A DNA stretch of 64,000 nucleotides from Rhyzopertha dominica (lineage: Eukaryota > Arthropoda > Insecta > Coleoptera > Bostrichidae). Where the stretch lies: positions 38,216,257-38,280,256 of the forward strand of contig QCXZ01000003.1 of NCBI GenBank assembly GCA_025024175.1. The letters run 5' to 3'. Within the stretch, counting starts at the first letter, position 1, and each line of letters starts with the position of its first letter. Below the pieces are notes generated by a model, which saw nothing but the letters and a program-made list of their open reading frames with translations, was not told the origin of the DNA and did no database searches. The translations under genes and the position numbers were made by a program. Of this stretch, positions 45,657-57,489 are shown in pieces.

Positions 45657-46520
45657 TACTTCCACATCCAACGCATGGGAAGTATTGTATCGCGAAAAAA
45701 ATTTTCAAAAATTTTTATTTGCCCATTCGCTTTAAAATGGCCGAAAACGCAAAAAAAACAAAATTTGAGCAAAAAAATTTCTTGTCTGTGTGTCTGTGGT
45801 TTTGTTTGTATACACGATAACTTTCGAAAGACTTAATACTTATATGAAATTGAAATTTGGCAAACGTATAAATCTCCACTACCCAAAGCGACCTATTGTT
45901 TGTGGGTTAAGTAGGATATCGGGAAGGGGGCGAAATTGGGGGGTAACTACCCTTTTTGCAAATTTTTATATTTATATTTTTTCGTTTTAGTATGTGGTTA
46001 GTAGTATAATTGCGAGTATTATTCGCTTTTATAAATTTTCGGTGCAGCAAACTGTTTAGAAGATATTAGCAAAAAAGCGTCACTTAAAGAAAACGGTTTT
46101 TCCTAAATATCTCCAAATATATTTAATATATTCACAAAATGACAATGCCATCAGATGGGAAATAAAATTTCTCACAAAAAGTCTCTTAGAAAATTTATTT
46201 AATATTTTGACATTTTCGAAATATTTCCAAAAAACCTATTTCGGTCCCTGCTCGTACGATTTTTTTAAATTTTGGTATTATATAGAAAATCAAATTTCTG
46301 ATCAGAAAGCACTCTTGTAATTTTTTTGTTAAGTTAATAATTTTTGAGTTATTTGAAAAAAACCGATTTTAAAATTTATATAAGTATTTTTGCTAATATC
46401 ACGAGGACTTTGTCTTAGAAAAAATATGTTGAGAGACAAAATTCTCAAAATCTGATTACTAATCGTACAGTATAAGAAATAAAAACGTAAATGTCATTTT
46501 GACAATTGGATGTGGAAGTA
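45657..46520. repeat. Dispersed repeat, copy B (partner at 12497-13284)
   Basis: Perfect 15-bp inverted ends TACTTCCACATCCAA (45657-45671) and its complement (46506-46520) make this 864-bp copy the better-preserved of two. It carries about 75 bp (45955-46050) absent from copy A, so copy A has an internal deletion. No transposase is present: a non-autonomous DNA transposon. Confidence 0.85.
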
Positions 46521-46529
46521 TTGATTCAA

Positions 46530-47120
46530 TTTGCAGCGGTTTTTTGGTTGCATTTTCACAGATGCCTCTTTTATGGTTTGTTTTATGAGTTGATCCAAGC
46601 TCCTTTGTTCATCTCTGCTGGGGGTGTGTGTACAGAAGGAGGTGATATTTTGCGAAATGAGTATTAATTGCTTCATAAGTATATACGGTGTAACTTAATT
46701 AGCGTTTATTGCTTTGTGTTTTCGGAAATTCATTTACTAGAGTTTCTTGTTCATAAGCTGCTATACTTTGCTTACGTATTAGCTCTTGGCCAAATAATAA
46801 AAATCTTTTGTTTCAATCCGGCTGAACTAATATTAAACTATGTCATTTAAAAACTTTTCACTGGCGTTCTCAGACATTATTTGTATTCCAAAAAATTGAA
46901 CATATATGGTTTTTCAATATAAATAAATAATATTTGAATTGATTCCATTAATCTTCCTACAAGAAACTGATTTCAACATTTTGAAGTTAATGCATATAAT
47001 CTTAATGGGTATGTTGGTCTTCCATTTATACAGGTGTATTGTATATAGGTACTTTTCCTGTACAACGTGGATATCATATAACGGTGCTGTATTTAAGATG
47101 AACCTATACGTTTGGGAAAG
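46530..47120. other. No gene recognised
   Basis: AT-rich sequence with short frames of low-complexity hydrophobic residues. Nothing supported. Confidence 0.4.
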
Positions 47121-47123
47121 GTT

Positions 47124-47164
47124 GTCAAGTCAGGTCGGGTCAGGTCAGGTCAGGTCAGGTCAGC
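47124..47164 (+). repeat. Interstitial (TCAGG)n, about 8 units
   Basis: TCAAG TCAGG TCGGG followed by four exact TCAGG units and a final TCAGC. TCAGG is the telomere unit of many beetles, so this may be a degenerate interstitial telomere tract. A simple pentanucleotide microsatellite is equally possible. Confidence 0.9.
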
Positions 47165-47582
47165 TGTTTAAGGTTAACGACTACGCGCCTCGAAAAACTT
47201 AAAAGAAAGACTGCTGTCGAAAAAGGTGCTTTTGGTTTTCAGTTACGAAACGCTCATTTTTTAATGTAGCCCGTTAACAAAAACATTGTTTAAATGAAGT
47301 TTGTCTCAATACATAAGACTTCATCTCTTATAGTCATTCTTTTAGTTCGGTTACCCTGACATTTATTTGAAAACAATACAACCTTCGCCTTGCTCCTCAT
47401 TAGTCATTACTGCTTTTGCAAAATACTCAAAATTTTAATGTAGAAAGAATATATTTAATTTCTATGGGCAGTACATACCTATACCTCTTAAACATGTTTG
47501 CTATTAAAATATGCATTATACAATATTGCCCACACTAACAGCGTTTTCTGCTTTGTGTTTCATTGGCATTTATTCTATTATT

Positions 47583-47918
47583 AATTTTTATACTCGTAGA
47601 TTCTATTTTATCAGGGCGTCGGTCTCAATAAATTACAAATCCTTTTAACTTTTTTTTTGTTTTGTCAATTTGGCATAATTATATTATTATTTTTGAATGC
47701 AATTTCCCTTAATGTTACAAATAATTTGTTCGTTTTCTGTTACTTTGTGGCTGGTTTCTGTGATCCTGTTCAGCGCCCTTAATTAATCCATAACTAGAAG
47801 CCCTGACGAAGGAGGCAAACACCTCCGAAAGTTTGGCGAAAAGTTAAAAGGATTTGTAATTTACTGAGACTGGCGCCCTGATAAAATAGATTCTACAAGT
47901 ATAAAAATTAACAACGGT
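47583..47918. repeat. Fold-back, about 75-bp arms, with hammerhead-like motif in the loop
   Basis: 47583-47655 recurs inverted at 47845-47918. Shared words include TCTATTTTATCAGGGCG and AAATTACAAATCCTTTTAAC. The loop holds the CTGACGA-stem-GAAA motif at 47803-47830. Confidence 0.75.
47803..47830 (+). ncRNA. Hammerhead-like CTGACGA-stem-GAAA motif
   Basis: CTGACGA, one unpaired A, GGAGG, loop CAAACA, CCTCC, GAAA. A perfect 5-bp stem. The same architecture with the single extra base occurs at 16262-16286 in an unrelated repeat. Confidence 0.45.
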
Positions 47919-47919
47919 C

Positions 47920-50316
47920 AATATTATAAGTTATAATTAATCTATTATTAATCTTTTACTTTTTCTTACCTTTCATTAACTATCCAGAGTCCAGCTGCCA
48001 AACACAATTTCTTTTGATTCTGTCTTTAACATACTACTTCATAAGCCAACTTTTACTCCGATAGGAGAGAATGAGAGTTGGTTCTTTAAAAGGAAAAAGC
48101 AACTTTTTATTATCGATGACAAAGCTTTTTACCTAATTTACCTAGTGATAAAGCTGTATCATTGGCACAAGAAAAAGTATATAGTACTTAAAATTTTACA
48201 TAAAGGCTCCAAACAGGATTTTTTTACTAAATCAAAAACATAGCAAACAGTATTTTCTGAACCGAATAGGGCGAGCCACTAGCAAGCGGGCATACTTTTC
48301 CATGTGTATCAAAGAAAAGTTTAAAATTATCTTCTTCTAACATATGGCAAATCTTTGCACCAAAATTATGTATTTTTTACTGTAAACTCATCACCAAAAA
48401 TAATCTACTTGTACATAGATTTTCTCTAAATTCCACAACTGTTTGCATTCACGCCACGTATACGAAGACTCTACGGAGAGTACATCATAGGAATATGCAG
48501 AAGTATAAGCTATAGAAATTTCTAGAAATACTAATAATTTTAATAGGGATTGTGGACATTATGAGTTGGGTGACATTTGGAAGGCTATTTTGTAGTTGTC
48601 TTTTAACAAGTAGTTCGTGTATATCTTGCAGATAGGTGTTACTTTCTCGTAGGTATGCTTAAATTTAATCAGGTTGGCCAGTTGTTTCTATGACGCCTCG
48701 CTTCCTTGTTGATTTGTTTATTTAGTTTCAAAATTTTGTTTGAACTCATGTCAGACAAAATTTTGAGGTTCTTTTCTTTGACAAAGATTACAGGCGAAGG
48801 TTCTCTTCTTTAACAAAAATGCAAAGATTACAGGCGTAATCGAAACGACACATTTTTTGTCAGTGTTTTATGATGACAGCATCCTTCCGAAAACATATTA
48901 TCTAGTATTATGGGCGCTGAAAGCATTCAGCCGCGTATAACTATTTAATGTCATCAAAACTAATTCTGTATTATTACTATTACTGATATAATGCTAAGTG
49001 AGCAAACATGTAAACTCTATTATGTTAAATGCACCGCAACCAACTACAGATAGATCTATTTTGCTGTAATTTCAGCTCATCACTGTAGTTTAGGTCTAAT
49101 GCAGAAGCATGGCACAGAACTGGTTTTGCCTAAAAACAAAATTTTTGACAGCCACTTAGGCTTTGTCATCGTTTCAGTTCATTGCTGACAGGTGACATTG
49201 CCATGTATTCTTCCATGCTGTTAGTTTTTTTATCTTTTGGTCTGTTGTCTGTTTTAACGATTTAATAGGTACTAAAAACAATAAAAAGAAAAAAAAGAAA
49301 GAAATAAGAAAGAAACGCTTATCATAAAAAATGTTACTAACTGACATAGAAATAAGAAACCAGTAATATTGTTTTATTTGAATACATTTTGATATACTTA
49401 CAGGTTTATTTATTAAAACATAACCTTTATCTACACAATGATCGGTGTCTGTGTAATTTTTCCCTTTTTAATTTAATATAGGTGAAAATGAGTGCTTTTC
49501 AAAATGTAATCTTTATATTCGCATCATCTTGATTCCACGAAGCAAGGAAAGTAGAAATATCGCTGACTCAGAAAATAGTACAAGGTCATAATCTTTTGGA
49601 TTCTCAAGAGATTCTGCTAGTTAAATTTGAGGAACGAAATATCACAATTTTTGGTGGATACAAAGTCTTGTTAGAGAGTGAAATTTTTGCATGACAATAT
49701 GGGAGTCTAAACTATAGTTGCTCCAAATTCAATGTGCTTTACAGAAATTTAATGACAAAACTTACAGACAGTTTTAACCCTTAGCCATTAGTTTCATTTT
49801 CTAAATTGAACAATTTTTTTCCTAAAACGGAAACAGAATGATTATTGGATTCACAACACAGAATCTTGGTGGTCAAACCAGTTTGCGGCTGAAACTTATT
49901 TGCTGTGAAATCAAATACAATTACCATCAGCTACGCGAAATCGCGTTAGGCACAGGAAATGACCATTCTGAATCCCACTGTCCTTTTTACTCCGCTTTGG
50001 AGCCAATTTGCCATACCATCTGAATGCATAATTTGCGGCTTAATTTCAAGGTCGCGGTTATGTCCACCCGTTTGCTGCTGAAGGCCTCGTTAGCTTTGTT
50101 CGAGCAGATATCTAACCGACAGTGGGTAATTTAATATTGTTCTCGACTTGTATTACAGTTGTTTAGAAAGGTTGACAAGATGTCCTCAAAAGTCTTAACA
50201 AAGCGCTCTAGTTCGTAAAGAGGTGTTGGTGGTCTTATATAAATGTTACCGAGTTAATGCACTTAGTGACTGTAGTCGATTATCAATTCTGTTACCCGTG
50301 CCTCTTTTGCTAATTA
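47920..50316. other. No gene recognised; GC-richer island at 49850-50120
   Basis: Mostly AT-rich. 49850-50120 has more CpG (CTACGCGAAATCGCG, GGTCGCGG) and an open plus frame to 50023, but no domain. It could be a regulatory element or decayed repeat. Confidence 0.35.
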
Positions 50317-50324
50317 ACACCTGA

Positions 50325-51207
50325 CAGTGATGTTAAAATTACTATACAATGTGTAATTAATTGCAATTACAATAACTTTGGGTAATATTAATTAATTACA
50401 ATTGCAATTACAAAATATATTAATGTAATAATTACAATTACACGCTTCGATGTAATTTTAAATTATGAATTACATCTACTTTTTGGATAGGATAAAGTAG
50501 AAAGTTGGAAAAAGTTTTAAAACAAAAGGGTGTCACTCGTATCCTCGCTCATACCTAGTTTTGACAATAAAACATAATTTTTATTGCATAAAACAAAACT
50601 CAAAAACTTACATCTAACTCTAACTAGTAACTAGTAATCTAACTTATATTACTTAATAATTTTATTTATGTAGATTACAAATCAACCGTTACGTCTCAAA
50701 AATAATAGCTTTCCAAATTGTTCGTCTAACCAATTGTTTGGTCTAGATTTCAGAATTTGACCACCGGAACTAAACATTCGCTCAACGGAAGCGGATGAGG
50801 GTAACATACATTATATGTTTTGAAAATCTTAAATATTGCACGACAGTTTTTTACAGATAGTGATTTTTTACCGTCGGACAATCTGAATATTCCATATATG
50901 AATCATTTTCGCTGACATCGTGTGGCTTTGAAATATCCGTATAATCAAAAACTTGACAATATGTATTATCAATATTTACCTGCTTACTGGTTTGCAATCG
51001 GATTTAAGTTTTCCACAGATTGAAAGTATTAAAAATAATTCTGTCTTATATAATTCTGAAAATGTAATTGTAATTTTAACAAAATGGGTAATTCAGTTAC
51101 AAATGAATTACAATCGCAGAACAATTAGTTAATTACTGCTTCAATTACAAAGAAAGTAATTCAATTACTTTTACCAAGCAATTGTAATTAATTACTTAAC
51201 AACACTG
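50325..51207. mobile_element. hAT transposon remnant, 883 bp, with 8-bp target duplication
   Basis: Ends are CAGTGATGTTAA (50325) and TTAACAACACTG (to 51207), 11 of 12 when inverted, flanked by ACACCTGA and ATACCTGA (7 of 8). Subterminal regions are AATTAC/GTAATT-rich on both sides. A minus-strand transposase C-terminus remains inside. Confidence 0.85.
50682..50812 (-). pseudogene. hAT transposase dimerisation (hATC) remnant
   Basis: The minus strand reads LPSSASVERMFSSGGQIL, SRPNNWLDEQFGKLLFLRRN and a TGA stop. SxxxERxFSxGG and the FLR tail are the hAT C-terminal dimerisation motif. The rest of the transposase has been deleted. Confidence 0.8.
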
Positions 51208-51215
51208 ATACCTGA

Positions 51216-54200
51216 AAACATTTTGTTTTAATATTTGTATGTTTACAAAAATTTACTGATAAAACTAATATAATGTCTACACAAAATTCAACGGTATAGT
51301 GAGTGTAACTGATTTGTTGCACATAAACCGTCTGCAGCACGTTGCTGTTATAACTGTAAATCTTTTCTTTTTTAACATGTTTCAATATTTTTGTAATGTA
51401 ATGGTTAATAGGAATTAGTGCAACGTCCGGCGTGAAAGTAGAAACAGTTATTACTAAATATTATATATCTCATGGATACATACTTAAATAAGTAGGTATG
51501 TGGCTCAAGCATTTTATTAGCATAACAAAGTGTTTTCATTTTCAAAAATATATGCAATGATTACATCTGAATTGATAGTGCTTTTTGCTTATTTAAAATT
51601 TTTGAAGTGTACGTGAATTTGGACATTTAATTACTTTTTATTTACCACTCATTTTATTGTGGTACAATATTTACCAATTATTGACCTATAAATGTACATA
51701 TCATAAAACAGTTCCTTGTAATCTTGCTACTTTATATATTTATTATAATAAAATTTTAAAATTAGAATTTTAGAATTTTATTAAGCAGATATAGACTGAT
51801 GATGTGAGAAATATGATTGATATTCCTAGTAAATGTCATGTTCAGTGGTGTATTACCCATAGCCGTTGGCTGACCCTGACAATACTCTAATCTGAATTCT
51901 TGTTTTTATAAAATTGAGTAATCGGCATTATGTTTTATGCCACAATTAAAATCTCCGCATATAGAATAATCGGTACGTTAGTGTCTGGTTTCAATGAGTA
52001 AGTTAGAATACGCGTCATGAATTATTTTCAACCATTATTCACTTACTTGTATATCTTGATAGCTGGGTGCTCGACTTTTACCTGTTTTACCTGGGCTTTT
52101 CAATGGCGTTAGATGACTTCTTCGCGATTTTCAAAAACCGATCCCCAAAGTGCGGCGTAAGACGTGTCAACGTTGCGTTTTTAAACCTTTTTATAATTGA
52201 ACACTTATCATATTCAGTAAATGGTCTGACCACCGTTTAAATCTGGTAACTTCTATATTTGGCGTTTTTTATTTACACGATACTCCAGAAATATGGGGTT
52301 ACTGATATTTTTTTTATGAATGTAAGGCTTCGCTTTTATTTATTTTCGAAATATATTAGTGTATTTTATTAAAACAAAATTTTAAATAGAATTGGCAAAA
52401 CCCCCCCAACCAGTAAATATTTATAAATGAGTGATAATTCCAAGAAATTAGTTGAACTTGAAGCATTTTTGATTGCAGGTTTTTAACGTGAGTTTAACTG
52501 AACGGTTTATTTTTTTTTAATTCGATATAATATAACATATTATTTGCAACCGTATAGGTTCAACAAAATTTTGCCCACTCAATTTCGAGACGTTTTTAAA
52601 TGTAGGTAACGTTTTGTCATACATAAATGTAACATGATTTCCAACTGAAATTGAGACACAGTATTCTTGGAAAAAAGATGGTTTAATTAAATATTAAATA
52701 TTATAAATCTTTTTAGTAGAAAATATACTTTAGCTCTTTTAATTTAAGAAAACAATTTTGTCTTCCAGTTACTACTTAATTTTAAAGTATTTCGTAATAG
52801 AGGTAGCGAGTTTTAAGCTAAAAAATAGTGAAAAGCATGATGAAGGTAACAAAACAAATGAAACTAGATTGCTGAAAATAATCCATAAAGCTGATGTCTC
52901 ACCTGTTAGAAAAATTGCAAGCCTCAAAAAACGTACACGATACCTAGATTTACCCTAATTTCAAATTTTGTATCAAAAGATGTGAACATAAGCGGTAAAG
53001 TGCCGTCCGTTTACAGAATAATAAGGATTTAATCAAAGTTAACGTGGAACTCACTATATATTTTAAAGCAGGTATTTTAGGTAATGTGTTTATTTAACAA
53101 AATGGGTTTATGTCTTCGTTTTGGACAGTTTGGTAATAATCACAAAATAAAAACACTTCGAAAGAAAATATAAGTTTGCGTCGTGTATGTGTAGTGCATT
53201 TCACAGTATTTGATTTCCACTCATTCATACTTTTTTTCAAATTGATGTGAGAGCGTCATAACATTCAATTCATTACCTTGTAAATTGAACAAAAATGCAC
53301 GAGAATCCAAGGCATCTAGGGTTTATCGTACTTTTTTCATTGCGAATGAATCGTTCAGAAGAATGCGGCAGCAATGCGGATTTGGATTTCTTTGGGTACG
53401 CTAGCTCTCCAGGGACCTTGCCGTTATAGCCTTGCGTGCTAGATCTCGAAGATTTACAATCCGCTGTGGGAGTCAACAATCTTTTTGTTGTTTAGGAACA
53501 GTAATGACGTTATACCTAGTAAGTATACCACCAAACACATTCTTAATTGTACGACCGCTATGTGATTGATTGTTGTTTTGTAAGACTGTGGCGAAACTGC
53601 CAAGGTAGGTGCCGGCCTAAACAGATGCGATAGGTCGAATTATTTATGATTGTAGTACGAAAATGCTCAATTTAAAGTAAAAAAAATCGAATGTTTGGCA
53701 ACGGTTTTGGTTTTTTATTTACACAAATTTTCTTATTTCTTTCTATTAAGATTTTCTTTACCACTTTAAGTGTGATTTCCTGTTATTCTAGATATTAGGC
53801 TCTTATATTGTACATATTTGTTAATGTATTGTCAAATACAGTGATCGACCGTATAAGTACTTAAAAATGTCCCACATCGATGATGCATTTTGTCCCCAAG
53901 CAGCTATGAAAAGAATTAGCCCAAATAAAATGAAAACTAATTGTGTGGTGGTTAAACGATTATAATAGTTTTTTATATACATACAAAGCTTTGTTGTGTG
54001 ACTAGATAAACTAGATGATTAAAATACTTGGCGATTGATATAAATAATGTGGGACAGAGGATCCACGTGCTTCCTCTACTGCAAATGACAGTTTTTAGTG
54101 TTGACTTCGTCATACAAAAAAAATACAGCTTTACCAGAAACTGTAGTGTACGAATACAGCAGTGTGTTTTACTTTATTATTTCGAACCCGAATCATCTAA

Positions 54201-54649
54201 CATTTGTTGCCATTTCCCTTTTTTTTTGAAATACCTAAAATCTATTAGTTTGTAACCACAACTATTATTACAATACATGAACAAAGTACATTGTATTGTA
54301 TAGGTCTGTTGGAAGTTTATCGGCAGATAGTAGCTTTCGCATAAAAGTATTGCAGCTAACAGGTATAGGATGGTATCGGCTAAAGAGGTATAATGGCTTT
54401 GGTATTTGATAACTCACCTGCGCAGTATGAAGTGTTATCAAGTAACCAAATAAGTTAGAGTGGTTTTTGTATGTATACAGCAGAGTATCATGAATATGCT
54501 TCAAGTTGTTGATTGATAGAACTTACTTGTTATATGTAATTACTTTAGTAGGAATCCTTCTTTTATGGGATACACAGTTAGTGATAATTGCTTAATTCCA
54601 AGTTTTAATAGTTGAAAAAGGCTATAAATAAAACTTTAATTCAACGTTG
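51216..54649. other. No gene confirmed; two weak frames
   Basis: A plus frame after a good acceptor (TTGTCTTCCAG, 52758-52768) runs to TAA at 52958, charged in its second half. A minus frame 53479-53273 lies in a locally GC-richer stretch. Neither shows a domain and both may be chance or decayed repeats. Confidence 0.3.
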
Positions 54650-54657
54650 TTTACTCT

Positions 54658-56533
54658 CAGTGGCGTCGCCGGGGGTGGGCCAGGGTGGGCACAGGCCCAC
54701 CCAGAAAAAGTCCAGGCCCACCCTGGTGCCCACCCGAAAAAAATCGACATTTGAAACTGCAATGTCATACCTATACAAAATGAATAGCAATAAAATATTA
54801 ATTTTTGAGGTTCATTCTAGTAGTTCTATAGTAGTGAGTAACAGTTAAGTACTGATCCGGGAGTGACGACAAAATTTTAAGCTTTCTTAGGTAGAGTCCA
54901 AATAGAACCTTCTAGAGCATTTTTCAAAAATCACCAATAAGTTTATTTTTTTTAAGGACTAATAGATCGGTCAAGACAAACTTTCAATACCTCTTTCAGT
55001 TTTCGAATAGAACTTTCTACAAAACTCGCAGAAAATCACCAAGGGGCTTAGTTTTTAAGGACTGGATCGATCAGTGAAGACATATTTTCAATATTTTTTT
55101 CAGTTTCGAATAATGGAACTTTCTAGAACAATCTAGAAAAATCACTTAGGGTAAATTGATTTTCAAAATTATATTTTCAATACATTTTTTAGTTTCTAAT
55201 CCTTAGGAAAAAATATATTTTTATATCATTTTCGGTTTCCAAATAGAACTTTTGTAGAACACTTTTGAAAAATTACCAGCAAGGTACTTTTGGTCGAGCT
55301 ATGGGTTCACAAAGTTAAAGAGGGGTAATTCTATGTTTTCAAACTAAAAATTTTCAAATCAAGTTAATGGTAATATAGAGATCAGCTGTTCAAATTCTAC
55401 AAGATGACATCAAAAGAAAATAAACTCAAGGACCTTGTATGGTACTATTGGTACTTATCAGGAACTATACAGTCCTTAATAACTGGAATTTTCTTTTTTT
55501 TTGGGAGAATTTAGTTTTTCCAGGAACTCAAAATGACAACCTTTATTTAAAGTACAAATCTTTATGCAAATCGCTAGGACTGTTCTTGAGATAGCAAAGC
55601 ACATATTTCTATACAAGAATTGCTCGTTTATAAGATATAATCATAGCCTTTTTATCAATGTTATGGGTACAGAACACAGAACAGCCAAGTTCAATCGACA
55701 GAATAACCCCTGATAGAGTGTTGTTTAAGATGGCGTTGATAGTAGTCGATTTTACGCGAATAAAAATTCATAACTCAGGTAGTAAAATTCATAGACGTCT
55801 TATATGAGGAGTCCAAATCAAAACGCACTTTTCGACCAAAAGTCAGTTTTTGAGTTATAGATGGCACTCGATACTTGAACATGATTGTAAGCAGATGGTA
55901 CTTGTGTTTGAGCTGAAAACGCTGTATTTCCTCTTTAATAGTACACTCGTTGTAGGACGTTCGAATCAAAATGAAGTCTTTGGAACAATTAATTTGTTTT
56001 ATGCAAAAAATATATATATGCACCCACTCGAAAAAAGTGACTGAGCTAAGCGGAGTCACTACGGAAGCCGCAGGCTTCCCGCCCTCGGCAGAGCTGGGCC
56101 GTAGACCTAGTTAAATTCACTGAAGTCTATTGTCTTGTATTTAAAATATATACAAAATGTTTGATTATAAATGTCGCCCCACATAATATTTAAGCATTAT
56201 TTTCAACAAACAGATTATGAGCTTGGTACTCTTACTTTACAGATGTATTTTTGGACAGCAATTGATTTGATATAATATATTTCGAATGTCGAGAATACAA
56301 TTCACGATACCACATTACGTCCATTCGTTTTATCATTTTAATTGATTCTGGTGAGCACCGCAGTTGCTCTTGCTACCTCTCCAATATAGTGGATCACTTC
56401 AATTACATTGACGCATTAAACGCTTTTTTTTTTCAAAGGAATACTAGTATTGTGACTATTGTGAGTCCTCTCCAGAGTGCACCTTCGGATTTTAGAGTGC
56501 CCACCCACATTTGGAAATCTAGCGACGCCACTG
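54658..56533. mobile_element. hAT-type element, 1876 bp, with perfect 8-bp target duplication
   Basis: Ends CAGTGGCGTCGC (54658) and GCGACGCCACTG (to 56533) are exact inverted repeats, flanked on both sides by TTTACTCT (54650-54657, 56534-56541). The left subterminal region is rich in GGTGGGC/GCCCACC. No transposase is recognisable; the interior holds a tandem repeat. The intact ends and perfect duplication suggest fairly recent insertion. Confidence 0.9.
54890..55270. repeat. Tandem repeat, about 110-bp unit, about 3.5 copies
   Basis: An AATAGAAC(C)TTCTAGA...AAAAATCACCAA unit with AAGGACT-GATCG(A/G)TCA and TTTTCAATA...TTTCAGTTT recurs near 54898, 55007, 55107 and 55246. It lies inside the hAT-type element. 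Confidence 0.7.
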
Positions 56534-56544
56534 TTTACTCTCTG

Positions 56545-57482
56545 GGTATAAACTTGGTACTAAAGCTGCACTGGCGGCGCCAAAAATATGTACTGCATTT
56601 ACAGATGCATGCCGTAAGTGATGGAACACCGCAGTGGTACAAGAGGTTCAACAGGATGTGCATAAATCTGAGTGACGAAACCATTCGTTTGCACATTTAT
56701 CAGCTAAGAAAGGCGTGGAAGTTAAGCAGGTGGATCTCACATGGATTTTAAAACAATATCAAGCAAACATTTGACACACCGATAAGGAACCATTTCTTGA
56801 TGCGCGGTTGATAATCTACTGCGAAAAGTAGATATTATACTCAAATTATAAGCTTTCGTATCATTGATTTGGTGTAGATCTTCATAAACTGTTCTGTCCA
56901 CCATAAAACTGTAAAATCCTCTTCAAAACCGCAGCGATTAACTGGTCAATGCTGATTGTGTCTATGAGTTTACAGTGACAGTCCACAGAGGGATGGTTGC
57001 GTCTACTGCAGGTAAACGAAATACAATTTGGGACCTTTGTGGCCTACAACAGACGGTAAGTTAATCACAGCAGTATTGAAGAGGATTTTATGTTTTTATA
57101 GTGGACAGAACAGTTTAGGTAGAACTATACCACGCAATTTTAAGGCTTCCTTGCTCCCAAACAACATCTTATTTTGTGTTTGGTGGACAGAGACCCGAAT
57201 TGTCCTTGATGAGATTTTGGAATTCGGTTAAGCCATCACTACTAATTTTATTGCGAACGGCTTCAACGTGTACAAGCAGCAATCATCCAGGCACAGCCTT
57301 CTTTGATCTATCGAGAACATATGGTATGACTCGGGAAACAATTTCTGAACTTGGCTGCGAAACGCTATCACAAACTGCATTTTCTCCTCACATTTCACCA
57401 AATATTTACCACTTTTTTATGACACCATTAAAAATGCCACGAACTTATTGATGTCAATTTATCAAGATTAGTTTTATACCTG
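56545..57482 (+). pseudogene. Mariner transposon with dead transposase, interrupted by a fold-back
   Basis: Plus-strand blocks in family order: SDETIRLHIYQLRKAWKLSR with WISHGF (about 56670-56750), FCVWWTETRIVLDEILEFG (57170-57231), and ISELGCETLSQTAFSPHISPN plus IYHFF (57340-57420). The third catalytic Asp of the SPDL-PTDYH motif is not present and frames are shifted. Ends GGTATAAACTTGG and (inverted) GGTATAAAACTAA are likely termini. It abuts the hAT element. Confidence 0.75.
56885..57118. repeat. Inverted repeat, about 60-bp arms, inside the mariner relic
   Basis: 56885-56945 (AAACTGTTCTGTCCACCATA ...) returns inverted at 57059-57118 with the shared word AATCCTCTTCAA. The arms may be mariner coding sequence duplicated in reverse. 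Confidence 0.7.
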
Positions 57483-57489
57483 CTAATTA

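Noticed and set aside
47803..47830. Canonical hammerhead ribozyme
   Set aside because: The extra base between CTGACGA and stem II and the lack of identified stems I/III and cleavage site mean it does not meet the canonical core. Reported as hammerhead-like only.
53273..53479. Minus-strand 68-codon frame
   Set aside because: Locally GC-richer with a weak acceptor upstream, but starts at TTG and resembles no family. Noted only in the gap entry.
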